Positions 1 to 8,388 of a DNA stretch of 37,572 bases are shown here, piece after piece. The notes under the pieces were generated by a model. The model saw nothing but the letters and a program-made list of their open reading frames with translations. It had not been told where the DNA came from and made no database searches. The stretch lies in assembly GCA_902591845.1 (NCBI GenBank), contig CACJCG010000004.1, positions 1 to 37,572 on the forward strand, given 5' to 3'. Position 1 is the stretch's first letter; every line of letters begins with the position of its first letter. The translations under genes were made by a program, and so were the position numbers. The stretch comes from an uncultured Pelagibacteraceae bacterium (GTDB lineage Bacteria; Pseudomonadota; Alphaproteobacteria; Pelagibacterales; Pelagibacteraceae).

Positions 1-147
1 GAAATTGATAAGGCGTCTCTTATACTAGAATTAAATAGGCCAAGAAAAAAACTCTGTCCAAAACTTGAAAAAAATGTAAAAATAAATCCAAATACAATTA
101 CTTTTAAACTTAAACTTTTAAACATAGAAAAAAATTATGACTTGTAA
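1..147 (+). CDS. C-terminal end of an unidentified protein (partial, 5' end outside window)
   Basis: Frame 1 is open from the left edge to a TAA at 145-147, giving 48 residues ending in ...LNIEKNYDL. The piece is rich in Lys, Leu and Asn and shows no motif I recognise, so no function is proposed. It overlaps the start of the next gene by 11 bp in another frame, a typical operon-style junction in this genome, which supports it being a real gene end. A chance open frame of this length is possible in AT-rich sequence. Confidence 0.45.
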   Translation, partial: EIDKASLILELNRPRKKLCPKLEKNVKINPNTITFKLKLLNIEKNYDL

Positions 148-1012
148 TGTTGCTTTCATAGGTCTTGGGGTTATGGGCTACCCAATGGCTGGATATATAT
201 CAAAAGCCGGACACAATGTAACTGTTTTTAATAGAACTAAATCTAAAGCTGAAAAATGGATTGGTGAATATAAAGGTAAAATGGCCAATACACCTGCGGA
301 GGCTGCAGATGGTGCTGATTTCATTTTTACATGTGTAGGTAATGATGATGATTTAAGACAAGTAGCAACTGGAGAAAATGGATTATTTAACAAAGCAAAA
401 GCTGGGTCTATTTTTATTGATAACTCAACTGTATCTGCAGAAGTATCAAGAGAATTGAATAAAAAAGCAAATGATAAAGGGTTTAGTTTTTTAGATGCTC
501 CTATTTCAGGAGGTCAAGCTGGCGCTGAAGGCGGAATACTAACAGTAATGGTTGGTGGTGATGAAGAAGTATTTAAAAAGGCTGAGCCTGTAATTGATTG
601 TTATAGTAAAAAAGTAAAATTAATTGGTCCTTGTGGAAGTGGTCAGTTAACAAAGATGATGAACCAAATGTGTATTGCTGGAACAGTCCAAGGTTTATCT
701 GAAGCAATCAATTTTGGAATTAACGCTGGTTTGGATATGGATAAAGTTATGGAAACAATATCTAAAGGTGCAGCACAATCTTGGCAAATGGAAAATAGAT
801 ACCGAACTATGACCGATGATAAGTTTGATTATGGTTTTGCTATTGATTGGATGAGAAAAGATCTAAAAATTGCAATCGAGGAAGCAAAAAAAAATGGTTC
901 CCCTGTTCCTATAACAGAAATTATTGATGGTTATTACGCTGAGGTTCAAGAGATGGGTGGAAATCGTTGGGACAGCTCGGGTTTGATTGCTCGATTAAAA
1001 AAGAAAAAATAA
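137..1012 (+). CDS. 3-hydroxyisobutyrate dehydrogenase-like NAD(P)-dependent oxidoreductase
   Basis: A beta-hydroxyacid dehydrogenase, cytosolic, expected to oxidise or reduce a short 3-hydroxy acid such as 3-hydroxyisobutyrate or tartronate semialdehyde. The 291-residue length is normal for the family. The N-terminal Rossmann loop is G9-x-G11-x-x-G14. The substrate-binding DAPISGG stretch is at 120-126, and the catalytic Lys is K173 in GQLTKMMNQ with N176 close by. The family is clear, but exact substrate (valine degradation MmsB versus GarR/GlxR type) cannot be told from sequence alone. It starts inside the end of the preceding partial gene, and the next gene on the same strand begins 5 bp after its stop, so all probably form one transcript. 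Confidence 0.88.
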   Translation: MTCNVAFIGLGVMGYPMAGYISKAGHNVTVFNRTKSKAEKWIGEYKGKMANTPAEAADGADFIFTCVGNDDDLRQVATGENGLFNKAKAGSIFIDNSTVSAEVSRELNKKANDKGFSFLDAPISGGQAGAEGGILTVMVGGDEEVFKKAEPVIDCYSKKVKLIGPCGSGQLTKMMNQMCIAGTVQGLSEAINFGINAGLDMDKVMETISKGAAQSWQMENRYRTMTDDKFDYGFAIDWMRKDLKIAIEEAKKNGSPVPITEIIDGYYAEVQEMGGNRWDSSGLIARLKKKK

Positions 1013-1017
1013 TATTT

Positions 1018-1623
1018 GTGACGGATACAGTTCCTTATTACGAGGACTTTGCAGAGATCAAAAAAAAAATTTGGTCAATGCTAGACAATGCTGTTAAAGA
1101 TAGAGGTTCTCCTTTTAGAATACCGGTATTCATTTGTGGTGATCAATCAGATCTAGATGGAAGAATTGTTGTTCTAAGAAAATCTGATCAATTAAATAAT
1201 CTTGTCCAATATCATAGTGATATTAGGTCGGATAAGATTGAAAAATTAAAAGCAAATAAAAATGCTGCAATGTTGTTTTACGACAAAGATGAAAAAATAC
1301 AGGTAAGATTAAAAGTTGAATGCACGATTAATCACAATAATGATGTAACAAAAGAATCTTGGTCTAGAACTCAACATATTAGTAGAAAATGTTATTTGGT
1401 TGATAATGGTCCTGGAACAGAGTCTGATATTCCAACTTCAGGTTTAAAACCAGAATTAGATAATTTTGATTACACCAAAGAACAAAGTGAAGAAGGTTAC
1501 AAAAACTTTACCGTCATTCAATGTAAGATTAAATCTATAGAATGGCTTTACTTAGCAGCTAAAGGCCATCGAAGAGCTAAGTTTAATTTGGAAAATAATA
1601 AAGATACCTGGTTAGTCCCATAG
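1018..1623 (+). CDS. Pyridoxamine 5'-phosphate oxidase-like FMN-binding split-barrel protein
   Basis: A soluble protein resembling the pyridoxamine-phosphate-oxidase-like flavoprotein family (Alr4036-type). These bind FMN in a split beta-barrel; the true substrate is usually unknown. From the start chosen here it has 201 residues. Family-like features are the central stretch around NKNAAMLFYD, the WSRT segment after the strand pair, and the C-terminal IEWLYLAAKGHRRAKF, which resembles the conserved Trp-Leu and Arg-rich end of such proteins. An upstream in-frame ATG at 967 would make 218 residues but lies 46 bp inside the dehydrogenase gene. The GTG at 1018 falls just after that gene's stop at 1012 and gives a standard N-terminus (MTDTVPYYEDF), so it is preferred. 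The following small gene starts directly at its stop codon. Confidence 0.75.
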   Translation: MTDTVPYYEDFAEIKKKIWSMLDNAVKDRGSPFRIPVFICGDQSDLDGRIVVLRKSDQLNNLVQYHSDIRSDKIEKLKANKNAAMLFYDKDEKIQVRLKVECTINHNNDVTKESWSRTQHISRKCYLVDNGPGTESDIPTSGLKPELDNFDYTKEQSEEGYKNFTVIQCKIKSIEWLYLAAKGHRRAKFNLENNKDTWLVP

Positions 1624-1827
1624 ATGGTAACTGGATACATATTTACAGCATTTCTTATAATTTTAGGATTGGCTGTAATGAGATTTGGAAGTATTCATTT
1701 TAAAAAATTTAAAGAAGGTAAAACCAAAATTAAATCAAAGTTAAGTGGACAATTATCTTTTTTAATTTTATTTTTAATAATAATTGGATTGATAGTTTAT
1801 TCAGTCAACGATCTATTATTTAAGTAA
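1624..1827 (+). CDS. Small two-helix membrane protein, unknown function
   Basis: 67 residues with two hydrophobic helices, about 4-20 and 43-63, joined by a basic loop containing many Lys (FKKFKEGKTKIKSK). By the positive-inside rule the loop should face the cytoplasm. The ATG abuts the TAG stop of the flavoprotein-like gene (zero spacing), which suggests translational coupling in the same operon. I recognise no family. It converges with the DUF1330 gene 13 bp downstream, with no terminator hairpin visible between them. Confidence 0.6.
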   Translation: MVTGYIFTAFLIILGLAVMRFGSIHFKKFKEGKTKIKSKLSGQLSFLILFLIIIGLIVYSVNDLLFK

Positions 1828-1840
1828 ATGAACTATTCTT

Positions 1841-2131
1841 TCAAATTCCTTTAATAATTATATTTGTACCTTCGGAATTATCTAATCTTATTTGTTTTAT
1901 TGGTTTATATTCTTCAGAATTGTACCATTCTAATGCTTTTTCATAACTAGGAAACTTAAGCACAATTATTCTTGGAAATTTTGTTTCTCCATCAAATATT
2001 TGGAATTCACCAGCTCTTACTAAAAATTCTCCACCAAATTTTTTAACAAGTGGAGTAACTTTTTCTACATACTCTTTGTAATTCTCAGAATTGGTTATTT
2101 TTAATTGAGCTATTACATATCCTGAGGGCAT
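1841..2131 (-). CDS. DUF1330 family protein
   Basis: A 96-residue protein matching the DUF1330 family, small dimeric alpha-beta barrel (ferredoxin-like) proteins with no firmly assigned reaction. Seen features are the opening GYVIAQLKITN strand, the EYVEKVTPLVKKFGGEFLVR helix-strand unit, and PRIIVLKFPSYEKALEWYNS, the most conserved part of the family, followed by EEYKPIKQIR. Length is typical. It lies 9 bp downstream of the gamma-carbonic-anhydrase-like gene on the same strand, so the two are probably cotranscribed. An SD-like AAAGGAGAT (minus strand) sits just before the ATG. Confidence 0.85.
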   Translation of the reverse strand: MPSGYVIAQLKITNSENYKEYVEKVTPLVKKFGGEFLVRAGEFQIFDGETKFPRIIVLKFPSYEKALEWYNSEEYKPIKQIRLDNSEGTNIIIKGI

Positions 2132-2140
2132 TTATCTCCT

Positions 2141-2653
2141 TTAAAAAATTGATTTAGAATATTTTTTCCAATTGTCTTGATAGTGTTTTGTGTTTTCAAA
2201 AACTGCTTTTTTTTCTTCTTCTGTTACTTCTCTAATTATTTTACCTGGTGAACCAACAACTAATGAATTATCTGGTATAACTTTATTTTCTGTTATTAAA
2301 GCTTTAGCTCCAATTATACAATTCTTGCCTATATTAGCTTTATTTAAAATAATAGCTCCAATTCCAATTAAACTATTATCTCCAATAGTGCATCCATGAA
2401 GCATAACTAAATGACCAACAGTAACATTTTTTCCTACTCTTAGTGGGCATCCAGGATCTGTGTGTAATACGCTTCCATCTTGTACATTAGATCCTTCACC
2501 AATATAAATATTTTCAATATCTCCTCTAAGCACTGTATTAAACCAAATACTTGTATTTTTTTCTAAAGTAACATCCCCTATTATGGTTGCATTAGGAGCT
2601 ACCCAATTTTCGCCAGAGTTTTTTGGTTTTTTATCTTTTAAATCATAAAACAT
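2141..2653 (-). CDS. Gamma-class carbonic anhydrase-like protein (left-handed beta-helix, YrdA/PaaY type)
   Basis: A 170-residue left-handed beta-helix protein built of hexapeptide repeats (for example IGDVTL, VLRGDI, YIGEGS, VTVGHL, TIGDNS). The three expected zinc ligands are present as H64, H81 and H86, with R43 and D45 in the conserved LRGD segment. Family members are trimers; some hydrate CO2 and others act on acyl-CoA or carnitine derivatives, so enzymatic activity is inferred only. It heads a two-gene unit with DUF1330. Its start codon lies 19 bp from the start of a divergent gene, an unusually tight divergent arrangement. Confidence 0.88.
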   Translation of the reverse strand: MFYDLKDKKPKNSGENWVAPNATIIGDVTLEKNTSIWFNTVLRGDIENIYIGEGSNVQDGSVLHTDPGCPLRVGKNVTVGHLVMLHGCTIGDNSLIGIGAIILNKANIGKNCIIGAKALITENKVIPDNSLVVGSPGKIIREVTEEEKKAVFENTKHYQDNWKKYSKSIF

Positions 2654-2672
2654 AATCTATATATTTTACATT
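2654..2672. promoter_or_regulatory. 19-bp divergent intergenic gap
   Basis: Only 19 bp separate the ATG of the gamma-carbonic-anhydrase-like gene (minus) from the ATG of the thioredoxin-fold gene (plus). The gap is wholly AT-rich and contains a TATATA-type stretch. It cannot hold two complete promoters plus leaders, so at least one promoter must lie inside the opposite coding region, or transcripts are nearly leaderless. Confidence 0.4.
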
Positions 2673-3227
2673 ATGCCTATACAAACTCCAATATGTGATT
2701 TTGGTCATAAAGCTGTTCCATTTAGATTAAAATCAACAGAAAATAAAATTCTTTCCTTAAATGACATCAAAGGGGAAAACGGAACTTTGATAATGTTCAT
2801 TTGTAATCATTGCCCATATGTAAAAGCTATTACAAAAGAATTAGTTGAGGATTGTAGTGAATTAAACAAAATTGGTATCAACTCAGTTGCTATTTGCTCA
2901 AATGACTTTGTTAATTATCCAGATGACTCGTTTGATAACATGATTAAGTTTTCAAATGAAAATCATTTCAATTTTCCTTACTTACATGATGAGACACAAG
3001 AAATTGCTAAAGCATATGATGCTGTATGTACTCCAGATTTCTTTGGCTATAATAAAAATTTAGAGCTTCAATACAGAGGACGATTAAGAGAACTTAAAAA
3101 GTTTATTCCAGTTAAAGAAGGAGAAAGTGATCTAATAAGAGCTATGAGACAAATAGCTGAAACCGGAAAAGGTCCTAAAGATCAAATTCCGAGTGCGGGC
3201 TGCGGTATTAAATGGAAGTATGATTAA
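2673..3227 (+). CDS. Thioredoxin-fold / peroxiredoxin-like family protein
   Basis: 184 residues of the AhpC/TSA-thioredoxin superfamily, PRX_like type. The redox motif is C44-N-H-C47 in MFICNHCPYVKAI, the standard CxHCPYV signature of this family. TPDFFGY corresponds to the cis-Pro region before the fourth strand, followed by the YRGR strand-loop. It ends in an extra Cys (C178 or near, in SAGCGIKWK), as these proteins usually do. No signal peptide is seen, so it is probably cytosolic. Its role is likely thiol-disulfide exchange or peroxide reduction; the partner is unknown. Its TAA stop overlaps the ATG of the following glycosyltransferase (TAATG). Confidence 0.82.
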   Translation: MPIQTPICDFGHKAVPFRLKSTENKILSLNDIKGENGTLIMFICNHCPYVKAITKELVEDCSELNKIGINSVAICSNDFVNYPDDSFDNMIKFSNENHFNFPYLHDETQEIAKAYDAVCTPDFFGYNKNLELQYRGRLRELKKFIPVKEGESDLIRAMRQIAETGKGPKDQIPSAGCGIKWKYD

Positions 3228-4309
3228 TGTATCTAATTGTAACTAGATCATTCCCACCTGAGCTTGGTGGCATGCAAAGTCTAATGTGGGGCCTATCAAA
3301 AGAGTTATCAAAAAACTTCATGATAAAAGTTTTTGCAGATCATATAGAAAGTCACACAGATTTTGATGAACAAGCTTCTTTTTCAATCGAAAGAGTTGGT
3401 GGAATTAAATTACTAAGAAAATATAGAAAAGCACAATTAATTAATGAATATATCAAAGAAAATAAAATTGATGGTATTATTGCTGATCATTGGAAAAGTT
3501 TAGAACTTATTAAAACTTCTAAGAAAAAATACTGTTTAATTCATAGTAAAGAAATAAATCATCCTAAAGGTTCTAATCAAAACAAAAGAGTAGTTAATGT
3601 TTTAAATAATGTTGAAAAAGTTATAGCAAATTCTCAGTTTACAAGAAATTTAGCGATAGAAATAGGTATTAATGCAAATAAAGTAATTGTAATAAATCCT
3701 GGTGTGTATCCTGCCGAAAAATTAAATAAAAAAACTTTAGATAAAGTTGAAAGCATACTTAAAGTTAAAAATCCAAGACTAGTTACAGTTTCAAGATTTG
3801 ATAAACGTAAAAATCACGAAAAAGTAGTAATGGCTCTAAGAAATTTAAAACAAAATTATCCTGATATTGTTTACATATGTGTTGGATATGGAGAGGAAGA
3901 AGAAAATATTAAGAAACTGGTGAAAGAACTAGATCTTGAAGCACAAGTTATGTTTTTTAAAGACATTAGTAATGATTTAAAAAATGCATTAGTTTCAAAA
4001 TCAAATATCTTTGTAATGCCATCCATAATTCATAAAAAATCAGTTGAGGGTTTTGGTATAGCTTATGTTGAGGCTGCACAATACGGTATACCGTCCATTG
4101 GTGGTAAAGATGGTGGAGCTGCAGATGCAATTGATCATGAAAAAACTGGTTTAATATGTGATGGAAATAATCTTGATGACATTTATTCCTCTATTTACTC
4201 TTTACTGGAAAATAAAAAATATTTGAAGTTTGGAAAAAATGCAAAAGAATTTGTGAATAAATTTCAATGGTCAAAAATAGTTGAAGAATATAAAAAGATA
4301 CTAAATTGA
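3227..4309 (+). CDS. Glycosyltransferase family 4 (GT-B fold)
   Basis: 360 residues. The N-terminal domain opens with a strand and a glycine loop (SFPPELGGMQ), typical for GT4 sugar acceptor sites. The C-terminal donor domain begins near VSRFDKRKNHEKVV (about 190) and carries the nucleotide-sugar motif in VEGFGIAYVEAAQYGIPSI, with the two Glu residues spaced as in the EX7E motif. It should transfer a sugar from a nucleotide-sugar to a lipid or glycan acceptor at the inner membrane; the sugar is not predictable. It overlaps the upstream gene by 1 bp and the downstream transporter by 4 bp, so the three are likely one operon. Confidence 0.88.
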   Translation: MYLIVTRSFPPELGGMQSLMWGLSKELSKNFMIKVFADHIESHTDFDEQASFSIERVGGIKLLRKYRKAQLINEYIKENKIDGIIADHWKSLELIKTSKKKYCLIHSKEINHPKGSNQNKRVVNVLNNVEKVIANSQFTRNLAIEIGINANKVIVINPGVYPAEKLNKKTLDKVESILKVKNPRLVTVSRFDKRKNHEKVVMALRNLKQNYPDIVYICVGYGEEEENIKKLVKELDLEAQVMFFKDISNDLKNALVSKSNIFVMPSIIHKKSVEGFGIAYVEAAQYGIPSIGGKDGGAADAIDHEKTGLICDGNNLDDIYSSIYSLLENKKYLKFGKNAKEFVNKFQWSKIVEEYKKILN

Positions 4310-5196
4310 TTTCAAATAATAAATTAGCAATTTTTTTAATTATAATCTCAGTTTTTTGTGGAACATTAATGTTAACCTTTTTAAAATTAGCACAAGAAGA
4401 AGTTAATGTTTATGTTGCTGGATTTTTTAGATTTTTATTTGGTTTCCTAATTATTTTTCCTTATATGTTAAAATCTAAATTTACAGTTTTTAAAACTAAT
4501 CATCATAAAAAACATTTTTTAAGAGCAGTTTTAAATTTACCTTCAATGCTGTTATATTTCTCAGCTTTAGTAATGATGCCAATTGAAAAAGCTACTGCAA
4601 TATCTTTTGTTGTTCCTTTCATAGTAACTATTTTGGCTGTTTTGTTTCTTGGAGAAAAAATTTACATATACAGAAGTTTTGCACTAGTTTTAGGATTTAT
4701 TGGAATGTTAATAATTTTAAGACCAGGAATAATTAATATCTCTATTGGTGTTTATATGGCACTAGCCTCATCTTTTTTGTGGTCAATAGTGATTATAATT
4801 ACAAAAACTATTACAAAAGATGATAGCTCGATTACAATTTTATCTTATGGATACGTGTATATGACAATTTTTAGTTTCATTATTGCATTGTTTTATTGGC
4901 AAACACCTAGTTTACAAACTTTGATTTATTTATTTTTTGCTGGTCTATCTGGTACATTGTTACATCTTTGTATTAATCATGCGTATAAACTAGTTGATGT
5001 GAGCATGACACAACCATACTCGTTTCTAAGTTTAGTGTTTGCTTCTTTAATTGGATATTATGTTTTTAGTGAAACACCCGACCTCTTCACCTGGATTGGT
5101 GCAAGTGTAATATTTATAGGGGTTATTATTATGTCATATCGTGAAATGAAGCTTGATAAAGAAATTATAAGAAAACGAATAGATATTAAATCTTAA
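4306..5196 (+). CDS. DMT superfamily (EamA-type) transporter
   Basis: A 296-residue integral membrane protein with about ten hydrophobic helices arranged as two EamA repeats. The first repeat ends near the GEKIYIYRSFALVLGFIGMLIILRPG segment; the second ends near the matching FTWIGASVIFIGVIIMSYR. These carriers export or import metabolites, and the substrate cannot be predicted. The start is TTG, sharing TTGA with the stop of the glycosyltransferase. No ATG exists upstream in frame, and the first internal ATG would cut into helix 1. The 3' end overlaps the converging tctA gene by 4 bp (shared TTAA). Confidence 0.85.
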   Translation: MISNNKLAIFLIIISVFCGTLMLTFLKLAQEEVNVYVAGFFRFLFGFLIIFPYMLKSKFTVFKTNHHKKHFLRAVLNLPSMLLYFSALVMMPIEKATAISFVVPFIVTILAVLFLGEKIYIYRSFALVLGFIGMLIILRPGIINISIGVYMALASSFLWSIVIIITKTITKDDSSITILSYGYVYMTIFSFIIALFYWQTPSLQTLIYLFFAGLSGTLLHLCINHAYKLVDVSMTQPYSFLSLVFASLIGYYVFSETPDLFTWIGASVIFIGVIIMSYREMKLDKEIIRKRIDIKS

Positions 5197-6692
5197 TTTT
5201 TCTTCTTAAAAGTTTTGTAGATATGCCAAACTACAATTAAAATTGTAGTAGCTAAGATACATGCAGTTAAAGTTCTATCCCACAAAAATTCCCAAGAACC
5301 ATTACTTAATAATAAAGATCGTCTCAAGTTTTCTTCCATCAATCCACCAAGTACAAAAGCTAATATCAAAGGTGGCATCGGAAAATCATATAATCTTAAA
5401 AAGGTAGCTACTACAGCTATTCCAATCATTAAATAAATATCAAAATTATTAAATGACATTACATAAATCCCAGTAACAGAGAAAAATAAAATTAAAGGAA
5501 TTAAATAATTTTTAGGAACAGCAAGAATTCTAGCTATATAAGGAATGAGTGGTAAATTTAATATAAGAAGAATTACCATTCCAATATACATAGACATAAT
5601 TATTGACCAAAAAATCTCTGGATTAGTCATGTAAAGTCTAGGACCAGGCTGAACACCAAATCCTAAAAGTGCACCAAGCATTACCGCGGTTGTTCCACTT
5701 CCGGGAATTCCCAAAGTAAGCATAGGCACAAAAGAACCTGAGCAAGCTGCATTATTTGCAGTTTCTGGTGCAGATAAACCATTTACACTGCCTTTACCAA
5801 ATTTTTCTTTCTCTTCATCGCTAACAACATTTCGTTCCATCCCATAAGCTAAAAAGGACGCAATTGTTGCACCAGCTCCTGGAAGAACACCAATTAAAAA
5901 ACCAATTACTGATGATCTTGGAATTGTTTTATACATTTTGGTTCGTTCTTCTTTATTAATCTTAATAGAACCTAATTCAGTTAATGAAACTTGTTTAGCA
6001 GCACTGGTTGGATCATTTCTTTTTAAAATAATTGTTAAGGCTTCGCTCATTGCAAATGTTGCCATTACAACAAGTACAAAACTAATACCATCAGTTAAGT
6101 TCATATTGTTAAATGTAAATCTCGTAATATCAGACAAACTATCTTGACCAACGGAAGCTAACATCAAACCTAAAACAACCATCATCATTGCTTTTAAAAA
6201 TTGTCCTTTAGATGAAAAAGCAGCGATTGCAGTTAAACCTAAAATCATTAAAGCAAAATAATCTGGTGACCTAAAAGACAAACTTACTTTTGATAAGCTT
6301 GGTGCCATAAACAATAAATAAATTGCAGATAAAGTTCCACCTGCAAACGAGCTCCAGGCTGCAATCGCTAAAGCTTTACCCGCTTTACCTTGTTGTGCCA
6401 TAGGATAACCATCAAATGAAGTTGCAACAGTTCCGGGAACACCAGGTGCATTTAATAATATAGAAGAAGTAGAACCACCAAATACTGCTCCATAATAAAC
6501 ACCAGCCATCAAAATTAATCCTGTCGCAGGATCAAAACCATAAGTAATTGGTATCATTAATGCGATTGCTGTCATTGGACCAAGACCAGGAAGCATTCCA
6601 ATGATTGTTCCAAAAAAACAACCAACCATAACCATTAATATATTTTGTAAAGTAAGTGCAGTTGTTAATCCAATTAATATTCCTTCAATCAT
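5193..6692 (-). CDS. tctA: Tripartite tricarboxylate transporter, large permease TctA
   Basis: A 499-residue permease with about 12 membrane helices, the large TctA/TctB/TctC-type subunit. Seen family marks are GMLPGLGPMTAIALMIPITY near the N-terminus and the second, inverted copy IGVLPGAGATIASFLAYGMER near the middle, followed by NGLSAPETANNAACSGSFVP. It imports carboxylates in secondary symport with ions. It is the last gene of the tctC-tctB-tctA operon, sharing ATGA with tctB. Its substrate is set by TctC and is not predictable here. Confidence 0.93.
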   Translation of the reverse strand: MIEGILIGLTTALTLQNILMVMVGCFFGTIIGMLPGLGPMTAIALMIPITYGFDPATGLILMAGVYYGAVFGGSTSSILLNAPGVPGTVATSFDGYPMAQQGKAGKALAIAAWSSFAGGTLSAIYLLFMAPSLSKVSLSFRSPDYFALMILGLTAIAAFSSKGQFLKAMMMVVLGLMLASVGQDSLSDITRFTFNNMNLTDGISFVLVVMATFAMSEALTIILKRNDPTSAAKQVSLTELGSIKINKEERTKMYKTIPRSSVIGFLIGVLPGAGATIASFLAYGMERNVVSDEEKEKFGKGSVNGLSAPETANNAACSGSFVPMLTLGIPGSGTTAVMLGALLGFGVQPGPRLYMTNPEIFWSIIMSMYIGMVILLILNLPLIPYIARILAVPKNYLIPLILFFSVTGIYVMSFNNFDIYLMIGIAVVATFLRLYDFPMPPLILAFVLGGLMEENLRRSLLLSNGSWEFLWDRTLTACILATTILIVVWHIYKTFKKKN

Positions 6693-7159
6693 CCCATAAC
6701 TCCAATTGACTGTAAGAATGGATCTCTCAAATAAATATCAAGAATACCATGAAGAAGATACATAAATGCAGCAACAAATGGAAAGGATAATAAAAACATT
6801 AAAATCCATCTTCGTTCTCCTAAGAAATAATATGAAGCAAATAAAAATAAAGAAGTGGTTAAAAAATAACCAACTTTTAAAATTGTAGCTCCATAAATAA
6901 TAGCAATAAGTATAAGTATACCTGTTTTCTTGTATTCTAAATTTTTATGATCAACTTTAATAGTATTTGGGTCTGGTAAAATAAGTTTTAATCCAGAAAA
7001 AAATAATCCTGCATAACCTAAATAAATTGGAAATGTTCTTGCATTAAATGGTGCATTTTCGTCAAATGCAAAAACTTGAATTTGGTAAGCAGTATATAAA
7101 TAAAATGCTGAAAAAATAAAAAAGAGCAGTGATATAATTTTTGTAGTATTTATATTCAC
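6689..7159 (-). CDS. tctB: Tripartite tricarboxylate transporter, small permease TctB
   Basis: 156 residues with four hydrophobic helices, typical of the small TctB subunit (family length about 150). The N-terminal helix is followed by a loop containing FDENAPFNARTFPIYLGYAG, the usual TctB periplasmic segment with its ARTFP core. The start is GTG at 7157-7159, 27 bp downstream of the tctC stop. It overlaps tctA by 4 bp. It partners TctA in the inner membrane. Confidence 0.88.
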   Translation of the reverse strand: MNINTTKIISLLFFIFSAFYLYTAYQIQVFAFDENAPFNARTFPIYLGYAGLFFSGLKLILPDPNTIKVDHKNLEYKKTGILILIAIIYGATILKVGYFLTTSLFLFASYYFLGERRWILMFLLSFPFVAAFMYLLHGILDIYLRDPFLQSIGVMG

Positions 7160-7186
7160 TGCTCTAATTTTAAATAACCCTAAGGA

Positions 7187-8167
7187 TTATATCACTCCTA
7201 GTTTTTTCATAAGAGCTGTCATTTCTTGAGTTTGTTTTTCTAAGAAAGAAACAAACTTGCCTTCTGGGTTATAAATATTAACCCAAGCATTTCTTGCTCT
7301 GACAGTTTCCCATTCAGGAGTTTTTTGTACATCGCCAAGCATTTTTGCAATAGCTGATCTATCGGCATTGCTCATACCTGGAGGACCAAAGAAACCTCTC
7401 CAGTTAACAAATTGTACATCATATCCTTGTTCTTTAAGAGTTGGTGCATCTGGCGCATCAGAAACTCTTGAAGGAGCAGTAATACCAATAATTCTCACTT
7501 GGTCTCTTGCACCCATCAATTCACCTAAACCAGTTGAAATTATTTGAGTTTCTCCGGATAAAAGTCCAGCTAAAGCTTTTCCACCAGCATCATAAGGAAT
7601 GTATTGAACAGCATTTGGATCTGCACCTGCAGCTTGGAAAGCTAAAGCGCCAATTAAATGGTCCATACTTCCTCTTACTGATCCACCAGCCATTTTCACT
7701 GAACTTGGATCTTTTTTGTAAGCATTAACTACATCTTTAAAATTTTTAAAAGATGAGCTTTTTGCAACTGCAATAGCACCGTAGTCACCAATAACACCAG
7801 CGATTGGCACAACATCTTTATAAGATAAAGTTCCACTTCCTTTTACATAGCCTTTGTGTCTAGTAATTGATCTTAATACTAATGGCGTTGATTGAACTAA
7901 AACTGTATTAGCAGGTTTAGTATTAATCATGTAAGCCAAAGCTTTACCACCACCACCACCTGACATATTTTCAAATGATGCACTATTTAACATTCCAGCT
8001 TTTGTTAAAGCCTCTCCAGTACCTCTTGCAGTTCCATCCCAACCACCACCAGCACCACCACCGATTACAAAGTGCAATTTATCAATTGCTACTGAGCTTG
8101 TAGTTGTTGCTGAGAATAATAGGATTGCTGAGAATAATACTGAAACTATTTTTTTTAAGTTTTTCAT
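7187..8167 (-). CDS. tctC: Tripartite tricarboxylate transporter, substrate-binding protein TctC
   Basis: A 326-residue periplasmic binding protein of the Bug/TctC family. A signal peptide covers about 1-28 (Lys-rich start, hydrophobic core, cut near SSVA-IDK). The mature chain opens with a glycine-rich loop, VIGGGAGGGWDGTAR, in the place of the PGGGxD loop that binds carboxylates in this family. Other marks are IPYDAGGKALAGLLSGE and the conserved end region PEWETVRARNAW. It delivers a carboxylate to TctAB; the ligand (tricarboxylate, dicarboxylate, aromatic or other acid) is unknown. The SD on the minus strand is AGAGAGGAA, about 8 bases before ATG. First gene of the operon. Confidence 0.92.
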   Translation of the reverse strand: MKNLKKIVSVLFSAILLFSATTTSSVAIDKLHFVIGGGAGGGWDGTARGTGEALTKAGMLNSASFENMSGGGGGKALAYMINTKPANTVLVQSTPLVLRSITRHKGYVKGSGTLSYKDVVPIAGVIGDYGAIAVAKSSSFKNFKDVVNAYKKDPSSVKMAGGSVRGSMDHLIGALAFQAAGADPNAVQYIPYDAGGKALAGLLSGETQIISTGLGELMGARDQVRIIGITAPSRVSDAPDAPTLKEQGYDVQFVNWRGFFGPPGMSNADRSAIAKMLGDVQKTPEWETVRARNAWVNIYNPEGKFVSFLEKQTQEMTALMKKLGVI

Positions 8168-8201
8168 TATTTATTCCTCTCTAATTTAAAAACGCTAGTT
8201 A

Positions 8202-8207
8202 ATTATA
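8202..8207 (-). promoter_or_regulatory. Candidate -10 box for the tctCBA operon
   Basis: A perfect TATAAT on the minus strand, 34 bp upstream of the tctC ATG. No clear -35 hexamer at 16-18 bp was found, so this is a candidate only. Confidence 0.4.
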
Positions 8208-8271
8208 GTCTTAATATTTATTCAACCTGTAATTAAGCAACACAACTTTTAATTGAAACTGTTTTAACAAA

Positions 8272-8297
8272 AAAATATCAATCAAATGTGATATTTT
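8272..8297. repeat. 9-bp inverted repeat in the tctC/AbrB divergent region
   Basis: AAAATATCA and its exact reverse complement TGATATTTT flank an 8-base loop. The 221-bp divergent gap is one of the longest in the window, so the dyad may be an operator or part of a leader hairpin. It is AT-rich and could arise by chance. Confidence 0.35.
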
Positions 8298-8388
8298 ATT
8301 ATTTTTACAGATTAAAGTTTCTCTTAATTCACTAGTTTTAATTTCTTTTTTCTTATCTTTTAAAAAGTTGATGATAGAAGCTTAATAA

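Noticed and set aside
967-1017. Longer start (ATG at 967) for the flavoprotein-like gene
   Set aside because: It would overlap the dehydrogenase by 46 bp with a non-family N-terminus; the GTG at 1018 fits better.
7507-7728. Plus-strand open frame inside tctC
   Set aside because: It is an antisense shadow with low-complexity Leu/His/Gln content and no family match.
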